A DNA stretch of 47,281 nt, taken from the NCBI GenBank assembly GCA_938074565.1, contig CALJEQ010000042.1, forward strand, positions 1 to 47,281. The letters are read 5' to 3'. The notes under the pieces were generated by a model. The model ran no database searches and was not told where the DNA came from. It saw nothing but the letters and a program-made list of their open reading frames with translations. Within the stretch, counting starts at the first letter, position 1; the number at the start of each line of letters is the position of its first letter. The stretch comes from an uncultured Alkaliphilus sp. (GTDB lineage: Bacteria; Bacillota; Clostridia; Peptostreptococcales; Natronincolaceae). This document shows, piece after piece, positions 41,279-47,281 of the stretch. A program made the position numbers and the translations under genes.

Positions 41279-42118
41279 ATGAACTACAAGTCATTAATAG
41301 ATGTTTTTAAAAAATTATATAAACGTTTCAGTGAGGACGAAATCACCGCCCTTAGTGCTCAATTAACTTATTATCTAATTCTATCATTCTTTCCATTTTT
41401 AATATTTTTAATTACTCTAATTACTTATACCCCTTTGGTAACCGAAGACTCACTTTTTGCACTTTCAGATTTATTACCTTTAGAAACTTACTATTTAGTT
41501 ATGGATGTGGTTTTAGGGGTGGTGTATACTAGAAGCTTTACATTATTATCCTTTGGTATGATTGCATCCCTTTGGGCATCCTCTAATGGTGTTGCTGCCG
41601 TCATCCGTGGAATTAACAGGGCATATGATCAAAAAGACAATCGATCCTTCATAAAAGTTAGAGTACTAGCACTACTATTTACCTTTGGTTTAATTATTGT
41701 TATTATAACAGCTTTAATCCTGTTGGTTCTAGGTCGAATTTGGGCAACTACCTTATTTTCGTATTTAGGTGTTTCTGAATATCTTATTAGTATTTGGCAA
41801 TGGGTTCGTTATGGAATTTCATTATTTGTTATGTGGTTTATTTTTACTGCCCTATATTACTATGCACCTAATCGTAAAATTGCCTTTAAAGAGGTTATTC
41901 CTGGCTCTACCTTTGCTATTATTGGTTGGATAAGTATATCTTTCTTATTCGCTTATTATATAGATCAGTTTGGTAATTTTTCTTATATGTATGGAAGCAT
42001 TGGTGGTATATTCTTATTATTAATATGGCTATATATAAGTAGTATCATTTTATTAACAGGTGCGGAGATCAATGCAATTTTGCTTGATGAAAAAGAAGGA
42101 CATATACATAAAAAATAA
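41279..42118 (+). CDS. YihY/BrkB (UPF0761) family membrane protein
   Basis: The 279-residue protein has six predicted helices. FSEDEITALSAQLTYYLILSF at the start, LWASSNGVAAVIRGINRAYD in the middle and GSIGGIFLLLIWLYISSIIL with GAEINA near the end are the YihY/BrkB signatures. Once misannotated as ribonuclease BN, the family is a membrane protein of unsettled function. AAGGAG lies 8 nt before ATG 41279. Confidence 0.93.
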   Translation: MNYKSLIDVFKKLYKRFSEDEITALSAQLTYYLILSFFPFLIFLITLITYTPLVTEDSLFALSDLLPLETYYLVMDVVLGVVYTRSFTLLSFGMIASLWASSNGVAAVIRGINRAYDQKDNRSFIKVRVLALLFTFGLIIVIITALILLVLGRIWATTLFSYLGVSEYLISIWQWVRYGISLFVMWFIFTALYYYAPNRKIAFKEVIPGSTFAIIGWISISFLFAYYIDQFGNFSYMYGSIGGIFLLLIWLYISSIILLTGAEINAILLDEKEGHIHKK

Positions 42119-42122
42119 TAAT

Positions 42123-42196
42123 AAACCGACCTCCAATCGTTAGATTCTTAGGTCTAACTTTTGGGGGTCGGTTCAAATTCTTCTGAGGTCGGTTTT
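42123..42196 (+). terminator. Terminator with two alternative 3' arms
   Basis: AAACCGACCTCCAA (42123-42136) can pair with TTTTGGGGGTCGGTT (42159-42173), enclosing a small GTTAGA/TCTAAC hairpin, or with GAGGTCGGTTTT (42185-42196), which repeats the same sequence downstream. The second is followed by AGATT and has a T4 run. The alternatives are mutually exclusive. Confidence 0.6.
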
Positions 42197-42219
42197 AGAT
42201 TGAGTAACTTTATTTTCTA

Positions 42220-42648
42220 CTAGACATACTTACATAATTGCAAATCAATTTTTAAAATGTGATTTTTTAACCAATCCACTAAAAAATTTATTAGATCTAA
42301 AGATATTTCTGCTTGGTTATCATCAATATCTTTATTAAATATTTGTTCTATTTTATTAATAAAGGCTACATGTTCAGCCCGATGATTTTTAAAATATAAC
42401 CAAAATTGAGCTAACCCTTCATCACTTAATTTGCTCATTATATCTTTCATTAGTTGTTCTTCTTGTTTAAAATGGCTAATTGTATAATTTTTTAGTTCTG
42501 TTAAAATTTCCATAATCCTATCATAGTTATCATACTCCATTTGAGCGATAACCTCTTTATTTAGATCATTAATAAGTTCTATAAGATACTGATGTTGGCT
42601 ATCCACCGACTCGATATTCGTTTCAAAACTTTTATCCCATTGAAGCAT
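42220..42648 (-). CDS. Bacteriohemerythrin
   Basis: The 142-residue four-helix protein carries all di-iron ligands in the hemerythrin pattern: His19 (VDSQHQYL), HFKQEE, the HxxxH of KNHRAEH and the HxxxxD of KNHILKID. A single-domain form with WDKSFETNIESVDSQHQ is the McHr-type found in many anaerobes, which binds oxygen reversibly and may store or sense it. ATG 42648 has GGGGG upstream. It lies alone between the YihY terminator and a deacetylase gene. Confidence 0.93.
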   Translation of the reverse strand: MLQWDKSFETNIESVDSQHQYLIELINDLNKEVIAQMEYDNYDRIMEILTELKNYTISHFKQEEQLMKDIMSKLSDEGLAQFWLYFKNHRAEHVAFINKIEQIFNKDIDDNQAEISLDLINFLVDWLKNHILKIDLQLCKYV

Positions 42649-42964
42649 TTATGTTTTCCCCCTTTGTAAATATCTGCATTTATTTTATCATTTTTAAAGA
42701 TAAAGATAAATCCATTTTAAATTTTGTTAAATTAACTTAATATTTCCATAGGTCGTTGACTTTTTTAGACCCGTATATATCTTATTACCTTTAATTTACT
42801 TATGAGTAAACAATATAAACTTAATCTTTATTTTGTACTGTGATTATCCAAACTGATCTATTTGATTATACTTCTAAAACATAAAATAAAGTAAAATACA
42901 GTATATTTATCCTTTTCAGTATGCTAAAATATTAAAAGAAATACATAGTAGAGGGGCTGGTGTT
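42649..42964. other. Intergenic region between bacteriohemerythrin and deacetylase
   Basis: AT-rich spacer between divergent genes. A small hairpin-like GGTC and GACC pair occurs near 42754-42770, and an extended -10 candidate TGCTAAAAT lies near 42923-42931 upstream of the deacetylase gene. No further gene was seen. Confidence 0.5.
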
Positions 42965-43918
42965 TTGATAGGCAGGTTTTTAAAATATGTAATAATTTGT
43001 ACTTTACTAGTTGCCATATTTTTTATCTATTATAATGGTTATCCAAATAATTTGCCACAAAGCACTGCTACCGAGGGCACTGGCCAGATACCTATTTTAA
43101 TGTATCATCACATTTCTGAAAATCCTAAGTTATGGAGTGAAGCAACTATTTCACCCGAAAAATTTAGAGAAGATATGTTATATCTAAAAGCACTGGATTA
43201 TGAGGGTATTCATTTTAAGGATTACATAAGCTATATTGAAAAAGGTACTGACTTACCACCTAATCCTATTTTTATTACCTTTGATGATGGATATTTAAGT
43301 AATTATGAATATGCCTATCCAATCTTAAAAGAATTAGATATGAAGGCAACTTTTTCTGTTATTGGTTGGTGTAGGGGAAGAAGTTATCGTTTAGACAATG
43401 TTACTAAAATTATTGATCACTTTTCTTGGGAACAGGCTTTGGAAATGTATAATACTGGCATAATTGATATACAACATCATACTTATGACCTCCACAGTAC
43501 AGGTGATAACATTACTGTTGGAAAAGGTGTTGGTATGATACCTAACGAAGATGTGGCGACTTATACCAAAAGATTTATTGAAGATACTAACAAATTAAAA
43601 AAAATTATTGAAGAAGAAGTAGAGAATGAAGTGTTGGTATTTACCTATCCTTTTGGTGTGTATAACAATATTACCGAAGCTAGTCTTAAAGAGTTAGGTT
43701 TTAAAGTTACCCTTACCACTAAAGATGGTATTTCTGACTTATCTCAAGGACTATTTGAATTAAAACGTATTAATATGCCCTCGGAGGTTAGTAGTCCAGA
43801 GCTAATGAAAAAAATAACTCGTTTACAAAAACGTTCAGTTGAAATTCCCTTTCTAAATATTTCTGACCCTACTGAAAGAATAAGTAAATTGGAGGGACTA
43901 TTGAAATTAAAAAAATAG
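42965..43918 (+). CDS. Membrane-anchored polysaccharide deacetylase
   Basis: The 317-residue protein has an N-terminal membrane anchor (about 5-24) and a NodB-type CE4 domain: PILMYHHISE, the metal/catalytic FITFDDGYLSNYEYAYPIL and the HxxxH-like DIQHHTYDLHS, plus VLVFTYPFGVYN. Such enzymes remove acetyl groups from N-acetylglucosamine in exopolysaccharide or cell wall. The start is TTG 42965 with GAGGGG upstream at a rather long spacer. The convergent neighbour is a large exported lipoprotein; a shared role in envelope polysaccharide is possible but unproven. Confidence 0.9.
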   Translation: MIGRFLKYVIICTLLVAIFFIYYNGYPNNLPQSTATEGTGQIPILMYHHISENPKLWSEATISPEKFREDMLYLKALDYEGIHFKDYISYIEKGTDLPPNPIFITFDDGYLSNYEYAYPILKELDMKATFSVIGWCRGRSYRLDNVTKIIDHFSWEQALEMYNTGIIDIQHHTYDLHSTGDNITVGKGVGMIPNEDVATYTKRFIEDTNKLKKIIEEEVENEVLVFTYPFGVYNNITEASLKELGFKVTLTTKDGISDLSQGLFELKRINMPSEVSSPELMKKITRLQKRSVEIPFLNISDPTERISKLEGLLKLKK

Positions 43919-43973
43919 TTAGTTTATAGTTTTTTTATGTAAGATAAGCCCTAAATTACTTTTTATAATAATT

Positions 43974-44004
43974 AAAACTCCACAGTTTATGCTGTGGAGT
44001 TTTG
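43974..44004. terminator. Bidirectional terminator between convergent genes
   Basis: AAAACTCCACAG (43974-43985) pairs with CTGTGGAGTTTT (43992-44003) around a 6-nt loop, with T runs on both strands. Confidence 0.9.
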
Positions 44005-44017
44005 CTGTAATAAAGGT

Positions 44018-47000
44018 TTAATACTTGGGAGTTATTTTTATCTCCAAACCTTTTCCAAAATGAGTAATAGTATAAATATTATTTTGTTGTTCTACTTTAA
44101 TATCATTGCCATCAATTTTTAATGGTTTATCACTGTGTAATTTAAGTTGCAACATTCCTGCACTTTGAAACTTAATTATTAGTTGATTTTCCTCCCACCT
44201 ATGGGTAAAAGGGCTATTAGCCATTAATACTTTTACTGGTTTTTCAATTTGATTTTCTACCTCTCGTTTGTTTTGTTGACTTAAATACAAATTTACTTTT
44301 TCCCCTATACCAACATACAATTGATTATTTTGTTTATATTGTATTAAAGCATCTGTAAGAAGGTTATAACCCTTATATTTTTCTCCTAATTCTACCTTAA
44401 TACCTCCAGTTCCTAAATATTCTTCGGCTAAATGTTTGGGAACATTCTTCGTATCTGGAATAACTTCAACATGGTTATTTTCCATCTTAATTTCATAATC
44501 TGTATAGAAGGTATTAATAAAGGCTTTTGCCATTTGTTCCTCTGTCATAAAAGCATAATTGTAGTTTTCCCTTACTTCTTGGGCAAACTTTATCATTGAC
44601 ATTAGATGTTCTAAGCCACTTCCTCCCCTTGTTATCTTATATTCTATATGTTCAAAAAAGGTTAATGGTATATCCATAGATGCAAGGTGTTTATATACTT
44701 CCCCATAGTTTCTAATGAAAGGAGATGGTGTAAATAAAACCATTGGTAATACGTCTTCCCCCTCTGCCAACATAAAGGCTACAGGCCAAATATAGTCCCT
44801 TCCAAAGTTAGGGTCTGTTGGAGCATTGGGGGTTTTAAAACCAAAGTTGTTCCAAATATTATATTCTATTAAGTTTTTAAAACTTTGTGTTGGGTTGTCT
44901 ATATTTACCCTCCATGTGTGCTGATTTGTACCAGTATAATCCCACTTTAACCCTAATTTTTCAAAGTTTTGTTGGTGTAGCTCTAATTCTCTTTTTTCCA
45001 ATGCATCATCCTTATGACTATGGAAATATACATGGGGGAATATAGGTACATGATGTTGTTTTGCATAGGCTAAACTTTCCTCTAGTTCTTTTTTATAGGG
45101 GAAATTATCATCAGTTAGGTCATATACTAATGCAAAGCTTAATTGCCCTGTTATCAAGTCCATTTTTCCATTACCATTGTAGTCTAATAGAAAGGGTACA
45201 ACATTCTTGCCTGTATAGATGGTATTTTCACCATATATGTTTTTTCTTTCAGCCTGCACTTTTTCCTTATATATTAATTTGTTTTCTTGTTTTAAATAAA
45301 TATGAATATTGCCTCTACTGTCTCCAACTAATAAGTCCTTATTACCATCACCATTGAAATCTCCTATATGGGGGGCTGAAAAGGCATCTACTTGCAGTTC
45401 TTTCTTACCTTCAACTAATATTTTCTTACCCTCTTTAAAACTAAGCTGTTGCCCTTTTACTCCTTCAAATAAATAGACATTACCTTCTTTATTACCTATT
45501 ACTAAATCTGTAATGCCATCTCCATTTAAGTCCCCTGCAAAGGGTGCTGCTTCACTAGATACAACAATCCTCTCTCCCTTTTCAGTGTTAAGGGGTTGTG
45601 GGTTGGTAAATCCATTTCCTGTATTCTTTAAAACAAACACTTCTCCTGCCTTATTTCCCACTATTATATCTAGCTTTCCATTATGGTTGTAATCCAACAA
45701 TGTAGGGGAAGCATTCTCTCCTATATTAATTTCTTGTCCATTTACTGTTTTCAGATACACTACCTCTTTATAAATGGGTTTTTCCCTTGAACCTACATTT
45801 TCTATTAACCCCACTCTACCATCATGGCTACCAACAATAATATCTATTTTTCCATTACTGTTCCAATCAACAAAATAAGGATAAGGTCTAAAGTTTTTTT
45901 CAATCTTTGAATAGTAACTTACAGATTCTGGGTATTTACCCAGGGTCATAGTTTGGTTATTTGTATTTTCAATATAAACACCACTGGTGTAATATGAGTT
46001 TTCTTCTTCTCCCATAAACTTAGGCTTGTTGTTATCCCCTATGTTTAGATGATAAGTGATGGTATTGTACCACTCTCCCCAGTCATAAGAGCCTCTTACT
46101 AAAGAGATTGAGGGTATTTGGTCATACTCCTTCAATATATCTATCCAACTACTTAACTCTTTGTTAGCTATTGCCTCCATAGCTTCGTAATGGTTTTGCC
46201 ATGCCATAGCTGGTCTACCGTAACTTCCCATCACTTTTTTAAAAGCTAGTCCATCCCTATCTTTTGCCACATACGTCACCAATTCATTTAGCATTTGATA
46301 GTTTCCTGTGGCGTAGAAAAACTGAAAATAGTTGTTTTCTTCCCCTCTAGGGATTAAGTCAAACCCTGTAATGTATTGGGTGTAATTGGGTAGAAAGTCT
46401 GATAATACAATCACTTTTCCTTTTTTATATTTATTAACAGAAAGTAAAGCCCCATCTTCATAAGCTATAACTGCTTTAGCTGTTCTTGTTTTTGCTGTTG
46501 TTATAATTAGTTCTTTATTAATAAATTTTTTATAGTCCGTTTCAAATGCTTGGGCAACTTGTTGAATACCTTTAATGTCTTCTCCTAATTCTGGGTAGAC
46601 TAAAGGTTTTTGATTAACATTAACCTCTGCTTTTTTTCCTAACCCTGTAAAAGCACCAGTGAAGTTTTCTTTTAGTGTAAGGGGCATTACTAGGTTACCC
46701 CCTTGTTCTACATATTTAGTAATTGCACTTTTAAACTTTTTTATTTGATTATTTTCTATTTTACTAAGGGCAAGATATATCATATCGTATTCTTCTAGGT
46801 TTTCTGTACTTATGTTGTCTATTTGTAATGATTTCACCTTTAGCCCCACAACAAGACTCTGTTTTAGCTGTTGATATAGGGGCAGATAACTTTCATCTTG
46901 GTGGATAACCAGCATGTTTATGCCATATTTAAAATCTCCCATTTCACTTATATTATCATTAGCCTTATTTACATTTGCATTTATATTACCACCACAAGCG

Positions 47001-47056
47001 GACGTTAATAACATTATTAGTATAAGCAATAGACTTACCCTTGTTTTGTTATTCAA
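44018..47056 (-). CDS. Large lipoprotein with FG-GAP/EF-hand-like repeats
   Basis: The 1012-residue protein begins with a lipoprotein signal peptide and lipobox LTSACGG, so it is tethered outside the membrane. Residues about 45-260 form an alpha/beta domain (INMLVIHQDESYLPLYQQLK). About 380-650 contain at least five FG-GAP/VCBS-type calcium-binding repeats, such as DWNSNGKIDIIVGSHDG, DYNHNGKLDIIVG, DLNGDGITDLVIG, DFNGDGNKDLLVG and DYNGNGKMDLITG, a beta-propeller blade pattern. A further domain from about 670 (HVPIFPHVYFHSHKDD) resembles a divergent polysaccharide-deacetylase-like fold, although catalytic residues are unclear. Start is TTG 47056 behind AAGGAGGG. Function unknown; surface polysaccharide processing is a guess. 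Confidence 0.82.
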   Translation of the reverse strand: MNNKTRVSLLLILIMLLTSACGGNINANVNKANDNISEMGDFKYGINMLVIHQDESYLPLYQQLKQSLVVGLKVKSLQIDNISTENLEEYDMIYLALSKIENNQIKKFKSAITKYVEQGGNLVMPLTLKENFTGAFTGLGKKAEVNVNQKPLVYPELGEDIKGIQQVAQAFETDYKKFINKELIITTAKTRTAKAVIAYEDGALLSVNKYKKGKVIVLSDFLPNYTQYITGFDLIPRGEENNYFQFFYATGNYQMLNELVTYVAKDRDGLAFKKVMGSYGRPAMAWQNHYEAMEAIANKELSSWIDILKEYDQIPSISLVRGSYDWGEWYNTITYHLNIGDNNKPKFMGEEENSYYTSGVYIENTNNQTMTLGKYPESVSYYSKIEKNFRPYPYFVDWNSNGKIDIIVGSHDGRVGLIENVGSREKPIYKEVVYLKTVNGQEINIGENASPTLLDYNHNGKLDIIVGNKAGEVFVLKNTGNGFTNPQPLNTEKGERIVVSSEAAPFAGDLNGDGITDLVIGNKEGNVYLFEGVKGQQLSFKEGKKILVEGKKELQVDAFSAPHIGDFNGDGNKDLLVGDSRGNIHIYLKQENKLIYKEKVQAERKNIYGENTIYTGKNVVPFLLDYNGNGKMDLITGQLSFALVYDLTDDNFPYKKELEESLAYAKQHHVPIFPHVYFHSHKDDALEKRELELHQQNFEKLGLKWDYTGTNQHTWRVNIDNPTQSFKNLIEYNIWNNFGFKTPNAPTDPNFGRDYIWPVAFMLAEGEDVLPMVLFTPSPFIRNYGEVYKHLASMDIPLTFFEHIEYKITRGGSGLEHLMSMIKFAQEVRENYNYAFMTEEQMAKAFINTFYTDYEIKMENNHVEVIPDTKNVPKHLAEEYLGTGGIKVELGEKYKGYNLLTDALIQYKQNNQLYVGIGEKVNLYLSQQNKREVENQIEKPVKVLMANSPFTHRWEENQLIIKFQSAGMLQLKLHSDKPLKIDGNDIKVEQQNNIYTITHFGKGLEIKITPKY

Positions 47057-47142
47057 GTATTATCCCTCCTTAAATATCTTCATCTATCTATTTTAACATT
47101 CTTTGTGATGTGGATAAAGGGTAAAGAATGGTATGGGGTTAA

Positions 47143-47281
47143 ATCGAGTAGGAGGTAGATAATTATTTTACCTACCGACCTCTCACACCACCAAGCATAC
47201 CGTTCGGTACTTGGCGGTTCATTAGGAACTAATGTATTAACTGATACCTCTTACTAATACTCTTATATCCCAACTTTTCTA
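47143..47281 (-). mobile_element. Group IIC intron, 3' end with domains V and VI (partial)
   Basis: Read on the minus strand, 47220-47179 folds as a domain V hairpin: GAACCGCCAAG pairs with CTTGGTGGTGT, with a TGC bulge and a TACCGAACGGTA apical stem. GAGAGG and the domain VI stem (GGTAGG and CTACC) follow, and the intron ends near CTACTCGAT at 47143. This matches the IIC consensus known from the O. iheyensis intron. The first bases of the window's minus strand (47279-47229) read EKLGYKSISKRYQLIH then stop, possibly the C terminus of the intron maturase. The rest of the intron lies outside the window. Confidence 0.88.

Overview
The window is AT-rich DNA with strong AGGAGG ribosome binding sites, frequent TTG/GTG starts and many U-tailed hairpin terminators. 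Together with the gene set (short HisG plus HisZ, rpmE-rho-glpX-fsa cluster, SLH protein, LtaS-type enzyme, group IIC introns) this points to a low-GC Gram-positive bacterium of the class Clostridia. I cannot name the genus from the sequence alone. Almost everything is chromosomal; one block is phage-derived.

Layout. 1-137: 5' end of a group IIC intron (minus strand), sitting just after a stem-loop, followed by two small minus-strand ORFs and AT-rich spacer. 1049-5199: arsenic resistance operon on the minus strand, arsR-arsD-arsA1-arsA2-acr3 plus a small Cys-rich protein, with an ArsR-type palindrome at the promoter. 5430-5732: small ORFs and a bidirectional terminator. 5869-11734: housekeeping cluster on the minus strand (tdk, rpmE, rho, two tandem glpX, fsa-type transaldolase). 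12187-13905: a sodium-dependent (SNF/NSS) transporter on the plus strand. 14009-21054: a compact minus-strand siphophage-type tail and lysis module (tail terminator-like protein, tail tube, G/GT chaperones with a -1 slippery site, tape measure, hub, distal proteins, XkdX-like, amidase, holin) with no head, packaging or integration genes. It is divergent from an XRE repressor and an ImmA/IrrE-like protease (21492-22443), and SOS (LexA)-like boxes lie at both ends of the regulatory segment. 22652-24352: a second SNF transporter, paralogous to the first and with a near-identical promoter.

24400-28417 (minus): an LtaS-like phosphoglycerol transferase and an uncharacterised radical SAM/partner pair predicted to act in DNA metabolism, with an SOS-like box at its promoter. 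28630-36491 (minus): a complete histidine operon hisZ-G-D-C-B-H-A-F-IE with one strong promoter and operator-like repeats. 36517-38278 (plus): two tandem membrane-anchored, NERD-like proteins that lack the usual catalytic motif. 38371-44004: an SLH-domain surface protein, a DUF368 membrane protein, a YihY/BrkB membrane protein, a bacteriohemerythrin and a membrane-anchored polysaccharide deacetylase. 44018-47056 (minus): a 1012-residue lipoprotein with FG-GAP-like calcium-binding repeats. 47143-47281: 3' end (domains V and VI) of a second group IIC intron. Intron sequence at both edges suggests the window is a contig that ends in a repeated element.

The most interesting block is 14009-22468. 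It looks like a self-contained, DNA-damage-regulated F-type tailocin (phage-tail-like bacteriocin) placed between two paralogous transporter genes, although a decayed prophage cannot be excluded from sequence alone.
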